Shown piece after piece: positions 24,660 through 33,702 of a stretch of DNA of 64,000 bases. The position numbers and the translations under genes were made by a program. Source of the DNA: VRUE01 sp963702575 (GTDB lineage Bacteria; Actinomycetota; Thermoleophilia; Solirubrobacterales; 70-9); contig CAVPCU010000004.1 of the NCBI GenBank assembly GCA_963702575.1, positions 1 through 64,000 on the forward strand, written 5' to 3'. The notes under the pieces are model-generated. The model worked only from the letters and a program-made list of their open reading frames with translations, made no database searches and was not told the DNA's origin. The stretch's first letter is position 1. Each line of letters begins with the position of its first letter.

Positions 24660-25198
24660 GCGAGTTCCCCTACCTGAAGGACCAGGACGTGGTCGAGGTC
24701 CAGCGCGGGCCGGACCCCGGCGGCCTCGGCGGCGGCTACCGCGCCTTCGGCGAGACCCTGCGCGGGCTGAAGACGACGATGGCGCGGCTGATCGAGGGGC
24801 CGCTGACGATCCAGTACCCCGAGGAGAAGACGCCGGTCTACCCGCGCTTCCGGGGCCGCCACAAACTGCACAAGTTCGAGGACACGGGACTGGAGAAGTG
24901 CGTCGGCTGCTCGCTCTGCGCGGCGGCCTGCCCGGCCGACTGCATCCGCGTCGTCGCCGCCGAGAACATCCCCGGCGAGCGGGTCTCGGCCGGCGAGCGC
25001 TACGCCGCCGTCTACGAGATCAACCTCTCGCGCTGCATCTTCTGCGGCTACTGCGAGATCGCCTGCCCGTTCGACGCGATCACGATGGGCCACGACTACG
25101 AGATGGCCGACTACGACCGCGACGACCTGATCTTCACCAAGGAGATGCTGCTCGCCGAGCCGATCGAGCGGACGCCGCTGAAAGCGGAGGGCGAGTGA
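24656..25198 (+). CDS. nuoI: NADH-quinone oxidoreductase subunit I
   Basis: A 180-residue subunit with two [4Fe-4S] clusters (N6a and N6b). The motifs CVGCSLCAAACPADC (about residues 82-96) and CIFCGYCEIACPFDAI (about 126-141) are complete. It relays electrons from NuoG to NuoB. GTG start, overlapping nuoH by 4 nt; its stop overlaps the nuoJ ATG. Confidence 0.97.
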   Translation: MSEFPYLKDQDVVEVQRGPDPGGLGGGYRAFGETLRGLKTTMARLIEGPLTIQYPEEKTPVYPRFRGRHKLHKFEDTGLEKCVGCSLCAAACPADCIRVVAAENIPGERVSAGERYAAVYEINLSRCIFCGYCEIACPFDAITMGHDYEMADYDRDDLIFTKEMLLAEPIERTPLKAEGE

Positions 25199-25704
25199 TG
25201 GAAGCGGTGCTCTTCTTCGTCGCCGCGATCGGGGCCCTCGGGGGCGCGATCGGCGTGGTCGCGATGCGCAACCCGTTCTACGGCGTGCTGGCGCTGGTCG
25301 TCCACCTCTTCTCGCTCGCCGTCCTCTTCCTGCTGCTGACCGCGGCCTTCCTCGCCGCCGCCCAGGTCGTCGTCTACGCCGGCGCCATCGTCGTCCTCTA
25401 CGTCTTCGTCGCCGCCTACGTCGGCGGTCAGACCGAGTCGGCCTGGGAGCCGATCCCCGGCCAGCGCTTCCTCGCCCCGCTGCTCGGCCTCGCCCTCTTC
25501 GTCGAGCTCTCCATCGCGGTGCTCGCCTCCGCCCTCCGCGCCCTCAGCACCGACGGCCCCCACGTCCCCCCCGGCTTCGGCGACCCCGCCGCGATCGGCA
25601 ACCTCCTCCTCGAACGCTTCCTCATCCCCTTCGAGGCGACGTCGGTCCTGCTCATGCTCGCCGCTGTCGGCGCGGTGGTCCTCGCATCGAGGAGAGCTTC
25701 GTGA
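25198..25704 (+). CDS. nuoJ: NADH-quinone oxidoreductase subunit J
   Basis: A 168-residue membrane subunit with five helices. The signature RNPFYGVLALVVHLFSLAVL and the third-helix segment AAAQVVVYAGAIVVLYVFV (with the pi-bulge region that couples redox change to proton pumping) are present. The ATG at 25198 overlaps the nuoI stop (TGATG), which decides the start over longer in-frame readings. Confidence 0.96.
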   Translation: MEAVLFFVAAIGALGGAIGVVAMRNPFYGVLALVVHLFSLAVLFLLLTAAFLAAAQVVVYAGAIVVLYVFVAAYVGGQTESAWEPIPGQRFLAPLLGLALFVELSIAVLASALRALSTDGPHVPPGFGDPAAIGNLLLERFLIPFEATSVLLMLAAVGAVVLASRRAS

Positions 25705-26000
25705 GCGTCGACTGGTACATCGTCCTCTCCGCGCTGCTGTTCGCGATCGGCGCGATGGGAATCCTGCTGCGGCGCAGCCCGGTCGTCATCCTGCTCTGCC
25801 TCGAGCTGATGCTTAACGCCGGCAACCTGGCGCTGATCGCCTTCAGCCGCATGGTCGGCAACGGCCAGGGGCAGGTCTTCGCCCTGGTGGTGATGGTCGT
25901 CGCCGCCTGCGAGGTCGTCGTCGGCCTCGGCCTGATCGTCGCGATCTTCCGTCGCAAGCTGCCGCTCGACGTCGACGAGCTGCGGGAGCTCAGAGGATGA
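25701..26000 (+). CDS. nuoK: NADH-quinone oxidoreductase subunit K
   Basis: A 99-residue, three-helix antiporter-like subunit. Two conserved membrane glutamates occur in CLELMLNAGNLALIAFS and VVAACEVVVGLGLIVAIFR, part of a proton channel. GTG start, overlapping nuoJ by 4 nt; the stop overlaps nuoL. Confidence 0.97.
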   Translation: MSVDWYIVLSALLFAIGAMGILLRRSPVVILLCLELMLNAGNLALIAFSRMVGNGQGQVFALVVMVVAACEVVVGLGLIVAIFRRKLPLDVDELRELRG

Positions 26001-28006
26001 GCGCGACCTCCTGGGCCTGGCTGGTCCTGCTCCTGCCGCTGCTCGGCTCGCTCGTCGTCTCGCTCGGCTACCGGGCGATCCCGGCCCGGGTCGCGGGCGT
26101 CGTCGGCACGCTCTCGATCGGCCTCGCCTTCGCCTGCGCCGTCGCCGTCCTGGTCAGCCTGCTGGGCGAGTCGCCCGAGGCCCGCCACCACGCCTCCTCG
26201 CTGTGGACCTACGCCGGCGCGGCCGGGCTCGACATCAAGCTCGGCATCTACGTCGACCAGCTCTCGACCTTCATGATCCTCGTCGTCACCGGGATCTCGA
26301 CCCTGATCCACCTCTACTCGTTCGGGTACATGAAGTCCGACGAGGGCTACCACCGCTTCTTCGCCTACCTCAACTTCTTCGTCTTCTCGATGCTGCTGCT
26401 GGTCCTCGCCGGCAACTTCGTCCTGCTGATCGTCGGCTGGGCCTTCGTCGGCTTCGCCTCCTACGCGCTGATCAGCTTCTGGTACCGGCGGACGACGGCG
26501 ACCAAGGCGGGGATGAAGGCGTTCGTGATCAACGTCGTCGGCGACATCGGCCTCGTCCTCGCGGCCTTCCTGATCTTCCGCGAACTGGGGACCTTCGACT
26601 ACGGCAAGGTCTTCGCCGCGGCGCCTCACGCCTTCGACCGCGGCAGCTGGACGGTGACGGCGATCTGCCTGCTGCTGCTGGTCGGCGCCTTCGCCAAGTC
26701 GGCGCAGATCCCGTTCCACACCTGGCTGCCCGACGCGATGGAGGGCCCGACCCCGGTCTCCTCGCTGATCCACGCGGCGACGATGGTGACCGCCGGCGTC
26801 TACCTGATCGCCCGCACCCACATCCTCTTCTACCTGGCGCCGACCGCCGCCGACGTCGGCGCCTTCGTCGGCCTGGCGACGCTGCTTATCGCCGGCACTA
26901 TCGCGATCGCGCAGACCGACCTGAAGCGGGCGATCGCCTACTCGACGATGAGCCAGATCGGGTACATGATCATGGGCGTCTCGATCGGCGCCTACGCGCA
27001 GGGCCTCTTCCACCTGATGACCCACGCCTTCTTCAAGGCGCTGCTGTTCATGGCGGCCGGCTCGTTCATCTCGGCGATGGCCAACCGCCAGGACATCGAC
27101 CGGATGAGCGGCTTCTGGAAGGCGATGCGGTTCACCTCGGTGCTGTTCGTGATCGGCGGCCTGGCGCTGGCCGCCTTCCCCCTCACCTCGGGCTTCTTCT
27201 CGAAGGACTCGATCCTCGCCTACGCCGAGGCGCGCGGCGGGATGTACACGTGGATGGCAGTCGGCGGCTACGTCGGCGCCTTCCTCACCGCGCTCTACAC
27301 CTTCCGCCTGATCTTCCGGGTGCTGCCCGGGCAGCCCTGCGAGGAGGCCCAGCACCTGATCGACACCGGCGAGCTCTTCCACGGGCCGCCGATCAACCCG
27401 GCCAACGAAGAGGAGGAGGACGCCGACGTCGGCTTCCCCGGCGCCCACCACCACATCGCCGAGCAGTCGTGGCCGATGGCGGCGGCGATGGCGGTGCTCG
27501 GCTTCGGCGCCCTGTTCGCCGGGCTGATCCAGATCCCCGGCGTCGACGACGTGCTCTTCAAGTTCCTCGACCCGGCCTTCCGCGACTCGCCTCTGGCAGC
27601 GATCCACCCGACCGTCGGCGCCGAGTGGCGAGGCCTGGCGATCGGCGGCGCGATCTCGGTGATCGGCATCGGCGTGGCCTGGGTGCTCTGGCGGAAGGAG
27701 TCGCAGCTGCCGGCGCGGTTCCGGGAGCGGCTGCGCCCCGTCTACCTGCTCTGCCTCAACAAGTGGTACTTCGACGAGGCGATCGACCTCCTCGTCGTGC
27801 GGCCGGCGCTGGCGGTCGGCCGCTTCGCCAACGACACCTTCGAGCGCCTCGTCGTCGACGGCGTCGTCACCGGGACCGCCGACACGGTGCGCGGCGCCGG
27901 CGGCGTCGTCCGCTTCGTCCAGAGCGGCTTCGTCCGCTCCTACGCGCTGCTGCTGCTGACCGGCTTCGCCGGCCTCGTCCTCTACTTCCTGCTGAGCTGC
28001 TCGTGA
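25997..28006 (+). CDS. nuoL: NADH-quinone oxidoreductase subunit L
   Basis: A 669-residue Mrp-antiporter-like proton-pumping subunit, the most distal of the membrane arm. Landmarks are SFGYMKSDEGYHRFFAYLNF, VGWAFVGFASYALISFWY, GAFAKSAQIPFHTWLPDAME (with the key Lys), THAFFKALLFMAAGSFI and the long lateral helix region at the C-terminus. The loop near residues 455-490 is His/acid-rich. The length is typical. Confidence 0.97.
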   Translation: MSATSWAWLVLLLPLLGSLVVSLGYRAIPARVAGVVGTLSIGLAFACAVAVLVSLLGESPEARHHASSLWTYAGAAGLDIKLGIYVDQLSTFMILVVTGISTLIHLYSFGYMKSDEGYHRFFAYLNFFVFSMLLLVLAGNFVLLIVGWAFVGFASYALISFWYRRTTATKAGMKAFVINVVGDIGLVLAAFLIFRELGTFDYGKVFAAAPHAFDRGSWTVTAICLLLLVGAFAKSAQIPFHTWLPDAMEGPTPVSSLIHAATMVTAGVYLIARTHILFYLAPTAADVGAFVGLATLLIAGTIAIAQTDLKRAIAYSTMSQIGYMIMGVSIGAYAQGLFHLMTHAFFKALLFMAAGSFISAMANRQDIDRMSGFWKAMRFTSVLFVIGGLALAAFPLTSGFFSKDSILAYAEARGGMYTWMAVGGYVGAFLTALYTFRLIFRVLPGQPCEEAQHLIDTGELFHGPPINPANEEEEDADVGFPGAHHHIAEQSWPMAAAMAVLGFGALFAGLIQIPGVDDVLFKFLDPAFRDSPLAAIHPTVGAEWRGLAIGGAISVIGIGVAWVLWRKESQLPARFRERLRPVYLLCLNKWYFDEAIDLLVVRPALAVGRFANDTFERLVVDGVVTGTADTVRGAGGVVRFVQSGFVRSYALLLLTGFAGLVLYFLLSCS

Positions 28007-29496
28007 TCAGCGCGCTGCTCTGGACCCCCCTCGCCTTCGGCCTCCTCGGCCTCTTCATGCCGAAGCGCCTGGTCGGCTGGTGGGCGACGCTGGGCGCAGT
28101 GGCGACGCTGGGACTGGCGATCGCCCTGCTCGCCGGCTTCGACTCCGGCGCCTCGGGACTCCAGGACACGGTCGACGTCAACTGGATCCCAGGGCTCGGC
28201 GTCGACTACAGCCTCGGGATCGACGGGCTCAACGTCTTCCTCGTCCTGCTCACGACGGTGCTGTGGACGGGGGCAACCGCGTTCGCCGCCTTCCGCGAGC
28301 AGGAGCGCCCGCACCTCTTCTTCCTGATGATGCTGCTCGCCGAGACGGCGACGATCGGCTCCTTCGCCGCCCAGGACCTGCTGCTCTTCGTCCTCTTCTT
28401 CGACCTGATGCTGGTCCCGTTCTACTTCCTCTTCGGCGCCTGGGGGACCGACCGCGAGGACGGCGTCACCGCCTCGGCGGCGACGCTGAAGATGATCGTC
28501 TACACGCTGGTCGGCTCGCTGCTGATGCTGGTCGGAGCGATCGCGACGGCGATCATCGCCGCCGACGGCGGCCACGTCACCTTCTCGATCGCCGAGCTGG
28601 CCAAGCACCCGATCGCCGACGGCAGCCAGCGCTGGATCTTCTGGTTCTTCGCCGCCGCCTTCCTGGTCAAGATGCCGGCCTTCCTCCTGCACGGCTGGAT
28701 GCCCGACGCCTACCGCGCCGCGCCGCTGCCGGTGCTGGCGGTCTTCTCCGGCGTGCTGGCCAAGGTCGGCGCCTACGGCTTCCTGCGGATCGTGCTGCCG
28801 CTCTTCCCTGCGGCGACGGTCCAGTTCCAGACCGTCGTCCTGCTGATCGCGCTGGCCTCGATCCTCTACGGCTCGGTGATGGCCTTCACCCAGACCAACG
28901 TGCGGCTGATCGGCGGCTACTCCTCGGTCGCCCAGCTCGGCTTCATCACCGCCGGGATCTTCGCCCTGCGCGCCGACGGCGCCGACGGCGCGGTCCTGCA
29001 GATGGTCAACCACGGGCTGGTGGTCGCGCCGCTGTTCATCGTCGTCGCGATCCTCGCCGAGCGCTCCGGGACCGAGGACCTGCGCGAGATGGGCGGGATG
29101 GCGATGCGCGCGCCGGTGCTGGCGGCGCTGTTCCTGATCGTCACCCTGGCGACCCTGGCGATGCCCGGGTCGGCCAACTTCATCGGCGAGTTCTACATCC
29201 TCAACGGCCTCTTCCAGGCGAAGATCGTGTTCGCCTTCGTCGCGATCAGCGGCGTGGCGATGTCGGCCTACTACGCGCTGCGCCTCTACCAGCGGACGAT
29301 GCACAACCGCAGGCCGGAGGGGATCGCCTCGCGTGAGATCGGCTGGCGCGACGGCGTCGTGCTGGCGCCGCTGGTCCTCTGCATCGTCGGCCTGGCCCTC
29401 TACCCGCAGCTGATCCTGCACCGTGCGGATCCGTCGGTCCAAGCGCGGATCGACGCCGTCCAGCCGAAGGTCGAAGGGACGTTGGCGAAGCGATGA
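28003..29496 (+). CDS. nuoM: NADH-quinone oxidoreductase subunit M
   Basis: A 497-residue antiporter-like proton-pumping subunit with about 14 helices. Signatures are DYSLGIDGLNVFLVLLTTVL, LFFDLMLVPFYFLFGAWG, AFLVKMPAFLLHGWMPDAYR and SSVAQLGFITAGIFAL. GTG start, overlapping nuoL by 4 nt (GTGA); the stop overlaps the ATG of nuoN. Confidence 0.97.
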   Translation: MISALLWTPLAFGLLGLFMPKRLVGWWATLGAVATLGLAIALLAGFDSGASGLQDTVDVNWIPGLGVDYSLGIDGLNVFLVLLTTVLWTGATAFAAFREQERPHLFFLMMLLAETATIGSFAAQDLLLFVLFFDLMLVPFYFLFGAWGTDREDGVTASAATLKMIVYTLVGSLLMLVGAIATAIIAADGGHVTFSIAELAKHPIADGSQRWIFWFFAAAFLVKMPAFLLHGWMPDAYRAAPLPVLAVFSGVLAKVGAYGFLRIVLPLFPAATVQFQTVVLLIALASILYGSVMAFTQTNVRLIGGYSSVAQLGFITAGIFALRADGADGAVLQMVNHGLVVAPLFIVVAILAERSGTEDLREMGGMAMRAPVLAALFLIVTLATLAMPGSANFIGEFYILNGLFQAKIVFAFVAISGVAMSAYYALRLYQRTMHNRRPEGIASREIGWRDGVVLAPLVLCIVGLALYPQLILHRADPSVQARIDAVQPKVEGTLAKR

Positions 29497-30995
29497 TCGC
29501 GGCCTTCCACGCCCCCCAGATCGACTACTCCGGGATCGCGCCGGTGATCTCGCTGACGGCCGGGCTCTGCGTGCTGCTGATCGCGGCCGTGGTCAAGCCG
29601 CTGCGGCGTAGTGTGCCGGCGCTGACGCTGATCGTCCTGGCGGTGACCGCGGTCCGGCTGATCATGCGCTGGAACGAACCGGCCGACCTCGTCTCCGGGG
29701 CGCTGCGGCTCGACGACCTGGCGATCGCGATCTCGCTGATCGCCGTCTTCACGGCCGCCTTCGCCGTGCTGCTCTCGATCGGCGAGCCGGCCGCGGAGGA
29801 TGCCGGCTCGGGCGAGTACCACGCGCTGCTGATCGGCTCGGTCCTGGGGATGGTCCTGCTCGCCCAGGCGCAGAACCTGGTCACCTTCTTCGTCGCGATC
29901 GAGACCCTCTCGATCCCCCTCTACATCCTCTGCGCGACCAACCTGCGCCATGAGCGCTCGCTCGAGTCGGGCCTCAAGTACCTGATCGTCGGCTCGCTCG
30001 GCTCGGCGACGCTGCTCTACGGGATGGCCTTCCTCTACGGCGGCAGCGGCTCGACCGAGTTCGCCGGGATCGCCGCCGGGATCGGCCGCGAAGGGCTGCT
30101 GCACGACCCGCTGGTCCTGGTCGGGATCGGGATGGCGGCGGTCGGGCTCGCCTTCAAGACCTCGATCGCGCCCTTCCACCAGTGGACGCCCGACGTCTAC
30201 GAGGGGGCGCCGAGCCCGATCACCGCCTTCATGGCGGTGGCGACCAAGGCGGCGGCCTTCGCCGTCTTCGTCCGCTTCTTCGACGTCGCATTGCTGCCGC
30301 AGGCGAGCGAGTGGCAGCCGGCGCTGGCGGTCCTCGCCGCGGTCTCGATCGTCGTCGGCAACGTCGGCGCGCTCGGCCAGGACTCGCTCAAGCGGCTGCT
30401 CGGCTACTCCGGGATCGCCCAGGCCGGCTACATCCTCGGCGGCCTGGTGGTCGCCAGCCAGGCCGGGGTCGAGGCGCTCGTCTTCTACCTGGCCGGCTAC
30501 GCGCTGATGAACCTCGCCGCCTTCGCCGCGATCGTCGCGCGCGAGCGCGAGACCGCCTGGGGCGACTCGATCGCCGCGGTGCGCGGGCTCGGCCGCGAGC
30601 GGCCGCTCCTCGCCTGGCCGCTGACGATCTCGATGCTGGCGCTGGCCGGCTTCCCGGCGACGGTCGGGTTCGTCGGCAAGCTCTACCTGATCGAGGCGCT
30701 GGTCGAAGGCGACTACACCTGGCTCGCCGTCTTCATCGCCGTCGGCACGATGATCTCGCTCGCCTACTACCTGCGGGTGGTGGCGGCGATGTGGATGCGG
30801 CCTGGCGGCGAAGCGGCCGGCGCGCCGGCGATCGCCGGCGCCGCGCCCGAGGCGGACCCGATCGACCCGCAGGCCGGCCGTCGCTGGTACCTGGTCGCCC
30901 CCGCCCTGCTCGCGGCCGCCGGCGCGATCTTCTTCGGAGTGATCCCACAGCCGCTGGTCGAGTTCGCCCAACACGCCGGTAGCTCTCTTTTTTGA
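29493..30995 (+). CDS. nuoN: NADH-quinone oxidoreductase subunit N
   Basis: A 500-residue antiporter-like proton-pumping subunit that closes the nuoA-N operon. Clear motifs are VTFFVAIETLSIPLYILCA, GLAFKTSIAPFHQWTPDVYE and GYSGIAQAGYILGGLVV. A Gly/Ala/Pro-rich cytoplasmic loop before the last helix is longer than in E. coli. The TGA overlaps the TTG start of the downstream AEC permease, so complex I and that permease appear co-translated. Confidence 0.97.
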   Translation: MIAAFHAPQIDYSGIAPVISLTAGLCVLLIAAVVKPLRRSVPALTLIVLAVTAVRLIMRWNEPADLVSGALRLDDLAIAISLIAVFTAAFAVLLSIGEPAAEDAGSGEYHALLIGSVLGMVLLAQAQNLVTFFVAIETLSIPLYILCATNLRHERSLESGLKYLIVGSLGSATLLYGMAFLYGGSGSTEFAGIAAGIGREGLLHDPLVLVGIGMAAVGLAFKTSIAPFHQWTPDVYEGAPSPITAFMAVATKAAAFAVFVRFFDVALLPQASEWQPALAVLAAVSIVVGNVGALGQDSLKRLLGYSGIAQAGYILGGLVVASQAGVEALVFYLAGYALMNLAAFAAIVARERETAWGDSIAAVRGLGRERPLLAWPLTISMLALAGFPATVGFVGKLYLIEALVEGDYTWLAVFIAVGTMISLAYYLRVVAAMWMRPGGEAAGAPAIAGAAPEADPIDPQAGRRWYLVAPALLAAAGAIFFGVIPQPLVEFAQHAGSSLF

Positions 30996-31915
30996 TCGCC
31001 CTGCTGACCGCCGCGACGATCGCCGCGGCCGTAGCGGTCGGCGTCTGGGCGGAGCGGCGGCGGCCCCAGGCCGCCGCGCACGCGGCGAGGCGCTCGCTGA
31101 CGCTGATGCTCTACGTCCTGCTGCCGCCGGTGATCTTCTTCAACATCGCGTCGAGCCACATCGACGTCAACCACGGCGTCGGCCTGGTGCTGGGGCTGAT
31201 CGCCTCCTCGCTGGCGGCGCTCACCGCCTACCTGCTGGCGAGCCGCGTCCTGCGCCTCTCCAACCCCCGCACCGGCGCGGTCGTCTGCACCGTGCTCAGC
31301 GTCAACACCGGCTACCTCGGCTACCCGCTGACGGTGGCGCTGTTGGGCCGCGACCAGCTGCCGACCGCCGTCCTCTACGACGTGCTGGTCACCGGGCCGT
31401 GCCTGCTGCTCGGCGCCTTCGCGGTCGGCGCGGCGCTGGGGACGAAGGCGGGCGAAACGCCGCGCGACCGGGTGCGCGCCTTCTTCACCCGCAACCCGCC
31501 GCTGTACGCGGCGATCGCCGGCATCCTCGCGCCGAGCGCGCTGGCCCCGCCCCTCCTCGTCGACCTCTCGCAGGCGCTGCTGGTCGCGATCCTGCCGATC
31601 GGCTTCTTCGCCGTCGGCGCGACCCTGGCCGAGAACGCCAAGCAGGGCGACCTGCCGATGCCGCCGCCGCTGACCCGGCCGGTGGCGGTCGCGCTAGGCG
31701 CCCGCCTCGCCCTCGCCCCGGCGCTGCTGATGCTGCTCGCCGCGCCGCTGATCGACCTCCCCGCCGCCTACCGGCTGATGTCGGCGATGCCGTCCGGGAT
31801 CAACTCGATGGTCGTCGCCCACGCCTACGGCCTCGACATGGAGATCACCGCCGAGGCCGTCACCTGGTCGACGACGATCGTCGTCCTAGCCGCCCTCGCC
31901 TCGCTGCTGTTCTGA
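30992..31915 (+). CDS. AEC family permease (auxin efflux carrier-like)
   Basis: A 307-residue integral membrane protein with about ten helices in two five-helix halves. Typical family features are an early LPPVIFFNIASS, NTGYLGYPLTVALLG and a C-terminal PSGINSMVVAHAYGLD. AEC proteins (PF03547) export or take up organic acids such as malate or malonate, or auxin-like anions; the substrate is unknown here. The TTG start at 30992 lies in TTGA overlapping the nuoN stop, an unusual addition to a nuo operon. No terminator is visible between them. Confidence 0.87.
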   Translation: MIALLTAATIAAAVAVGVWAERRRPQAAAHAARRSLTLMLYVLLPPVIFFNIASSHIDVNHGVGLVLGLIASSLAALTAYLLASRVLRLSNPRTGAVVCTVLSVNTGYLGYPLTVALLGRDQLPTAVLYDVLVTGPCLLLGAFAVGAALGTKAGETPRDRVRAFFTRNPPLYAAIAGILAPSALAPPLLVDLSQALLVAILPIGFFAVGATLAENAKQGDLPMPPPLTRPVAVALGARLALAPALLMLLAAPLIDLPAAYRLMSAMPSGINSMVVAHAYGLDMEITAEAVTWSTTIVVLAALASLLF

Positions 31916-31946
31916 GCGATCGTCCACGCCGATCCGCGGCCTGTAG

Positions 31947-31967
31947 AAAATCTGATAATCTGATTTT
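31947..31967 (+). promoter_or_regulatory. Leaderless promoter and operator of the vapBC pair
   Basis: AAAATC (31947-31952) and GATTTT (31962-31967) form a perfect inverted repeat bracketing a GATAAT -10 box (31954-31959). The antitoxin GTG follows 8 nt after the -10, so the transcript is probably leaderless. Overlap of the repeat with the -10 fits auto-repression by the antitoxin or the toxin-antitoxin complex. Confidence 0.6.
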
Positions 31968-32219
31968 GTGAAGCAGCTGAGCGCGACCGATGCGGCGCGA
32001 AGGTTCTCGGATGTGCTCGACAGTGTCGAGTCCGATCGCGAATCGTTCGTCGTCGTGCGACACGGCAGAGCCGTGGCGACGATCGGGCCGGCGACCGCCG
32101 GCACCGGCCGCGCCCTGAAGGACGCCCTTCGCTCGCACCGACCCGACCCGGCATGGGCTGCCGATCTGCGCGAGCTGCGCGATTCCATCGGACCCCCCGC
32201 GAACCCCTGGCACGACTGA
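31968..32219 (+). CDS. Type II toxin-antitoxin antitoxin (Phd/YefM-like)
   Basis: An 83-residue antitoxin. The N-terminus KQLSATDAARRFSDVLDSVE matches the Phd/YefM fold that binds operator DNA. The C-terminal part (ALRSHRPDPAWAADLRELRD) is the likely toxin-neutralising tail. GTG start directly after a palindromic promoter. Its TGA overlaps the start of the PIN-domain toxin, the usual antitoxin-first order. Confidence 0.85.
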   Translation: MKQLSATDAARRFSDVLDSVESDRESFVVVRHGRAVATIGPATAGTGRALKDALRSHRPDPAWAADLRELRDSIGPPANPWHD

Positions 32220-32614
32220 TCCTCGACACGACGGTGCTGGTCGACGCCGAGCGGGGCGGAGCGACTGTCCTGGACCTCGTGGGGGACGAGGACGACGTGG
32301 CGATCGCGGCGATCACGGTCGCCGAGCTGGCCGTCGGGATCGAGCTGGCCGATGACAAGCGGCGGCAAAGTCGCAAAGCGTTCGCCGACGCCGTGCTCGA
32401 GGTCGTCTCGGTCGAGGGCTACGACACCGGTGTCGCCTTGGAGCACGGTGCCCTCCTCGCCCACACTCGCCGCAGCGGACGCCCCCGTGGCGCCCACGAC
32501 CTGATCGTCGCGGCAACGGCGAGAGCCACCGAGCGCGAAGTCGTGAGCGCCGACCGGGACGGGTTCGCGGATCTGCCCCGGGTCGCCCTTCGCGAAGGTC
32601 CCTCCGGGGATTGA
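32216..32614 (+). CDS. VapC-like PIN-domain toxin, probable CTG start
   Basis: A PIN-domain ribonuclease toxin of about 132 residues. The first acidic residue lies in ILDTTVLVDAE, then E in TVAELAVGIELA and the C-terminal D's in RPRGAHDLIVAATARA and SADRDGFADL, the Mg-binding quartet. The family nearly always begins MILDT. Here the codon at that place is CTG (32216), overlapping the antitoxin TGA as CTGA. The only conventional start is ATG 32153, which would add a 21-residue nonsense leader inside the antitoxin gene. I therefore propose CTG, coupled to antitoxin translation. Confidence 0.82.
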   Translation: MILDTTVLVDAERGGATVLDLVGDEDDVAIAAITVAELAVGIELADDKRRQSRKAFADAVLEVVSVEGYDTGVALEHGALLAHTRRSGRPRGAHDLIVAATARATEREVVSADRDGFADLPRVALREGPSGD

Positions 32615-32615
32615 G

Positions 32616-32984
32616 ATGCTGCAGCATGTGACGCTCGAGGTGGCGCCGGAGGACATCGGGCGCTCGCTCGAGTTCTGGCGGCTGCTCGGCTTCGAGCCGG
32701 TCGAGCCGCCTCCGGCGCTGGCGCAGGCCTTCGCCTGGGTCGAGCGCGAGGGGACGCAGATCCACCTCGAACGCAACCCCTCGCCGGTCGTGCCGCCGCA
32801 CGGACATGCCGCGGTCGTCGCGCCGGACTTCGACCTGGCGGTCGAGCGGCTCCACGAGGCCGGCTTCGAGGTGGAGCCGGGCCGCCCGCACTGGGGCGCG
32901 CCGCGGGCCAAGGCGATCGCGCCGGGCGGCCACACCGTGGAGCTGATGGCGACGCCGCCGGCGGTCAGGGGGAGTCGGAGCTAG
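32616..32984 (+). CDS. VOC family (glyoxalase/bleomycin-resistance fold) protein
   Basis: A 122-residue single-module VOC protein. The N-terminal HVTLEVAPEDIGRSLEFWR with its metal-ligand His, the middle HGHAAVVAPDFDLAVERLHE and the C-terminal PGGHTVELMA (Glu ligand) are standard. Whether it is an enzyme or a binding protein is unknown. It starts 1 nt after the vapC stop, so it shares its transcript. The 3' end overlaps the convergent membrane-protein gene by 20 nt. Confidence 0.85.
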   Translation: MLQHVTLEVAPEDIGRSLEFWRLLGFEPVEPPPALAQAFAWVEREGTQIHLERNPSPVVPPHGHAAVVAPDFDLAVERLHEAGFEVEPGRPHWGAPRAKAIAPGGHTVELMATPPAVRGSRS

Positions 32985-33693
32985 CGCGGGCGTCGCAACG
33001 CCGTCCGTTCTCGACCAGCTTGCGATCTCGCCCGTCTATCGGGCCGATGCGAACCCCGCCGCCCTGGTCCGCCCGCCCGGAATCGTCTGCCTTGCCGGCC
33101 TGCACTCCTTCCCGTTCCGACCTCTGCACGAGGTTCAGGTCGAAGCCGGGACGGTGCAAGACGAAGACGGACGATTCGCGGCAGACGACAGGGCTTGATC
33201 CGCTGCCGGGGTAGTCGCAAATCGCCCAGCCCGCCGCGAGGGCGAACCCGACTGCGGCGAAAAAGGTGATCAGGCGCAGCCAGAACTTGTGCCTCACGAA
33301 GAAGGCCGCCCTCCGCGCCGCCCACATCGAGAATCCCCCTGGCGTCTTACAGAAGATGATGGCCTTCGGAAGCATCGACCGTGTGCTTGTGGGATCGGTG
33401 AGGGAGATCCACATCGACGCCTCCATCTTGTGGAGCGCGTCCTCTCCCCTGAGGACGAGCTCCTCGTTGCGGACGTCGAGCGCGAGGAAGGCCAGGGCGA
33501 CCACCGCGCCGAACGCCCCCAAGGCGATTCCGAAGGCCTGCCAGCGATGATCGACCGCCTGGGCGTAGCCGACCAGCAGGAAGCCGACGATCACCAGGAA
33601 GAAGTTGAACGCGGTCAGCCTCTGCGAGGCGTGGTACTGGAACCAGCCCCAGGCATAGTCGAGTTCACTGCGTTTCCGGCCGCCTTCGTCCAT
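32965..33693 (-). CDS. Membrane protein of a possible nucleotide-signalling module
   Basis: A 242-residue protein with an N-terminal amphipathic part (YAWGWFQYHASQRLTAFN), two adjacent membrane helices (FFLVIVGFLLVGYAQAV and AFGAVVALAFLALDV), a soluble stretch with RNEELVLRGEDALHKME, and a third helix near residue 145-165. The layout resembles SLATT/RipA-like small membrane proteins, but I do not claim membership. The last 60 residues are charged and low-complexity. It lies 9 nt downstream of a second membrane-protein gene and is probably co-transcribed with it. No enzyme domain is visible. Confidence 0.55.
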   Translation of the reverse strand: MDEGGRKRSELDYAWGWFQYHASQRLTAFNFFLVIVGFLLVGYAQAVDHRWQAFGIALGAFGAVVALAFLALDVRNEELVLRGEDALHKMEASMWISLTDPTSTRSMLPKAIIFCKTPGGFSMWAARRAAFFVRHKFWLRLITFFAAVGFALAAGWAICDYPGSGSSPVVCRESSVFVLHRPGFDLNLVQRSEREGVQAGKADDSGRADQGGGVRIGPIDGRDRKLVENGRRCDARASSDSP

Positions 33694-33702
33694 GTCTCCG
33701 TC

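Noticed and set aside
25652..27607. Long antisense frame over nuoK/nuoL
   Set aside because: Low-complexity charged translation, no family features, opposite conserved membrane subunits.
26203..28002. Upstream extension of nuoM antiphase to nuoL
   Set aside because: Only the part from 28003 matches NuoM; the upstream text is a frame-shadow of nuoL.
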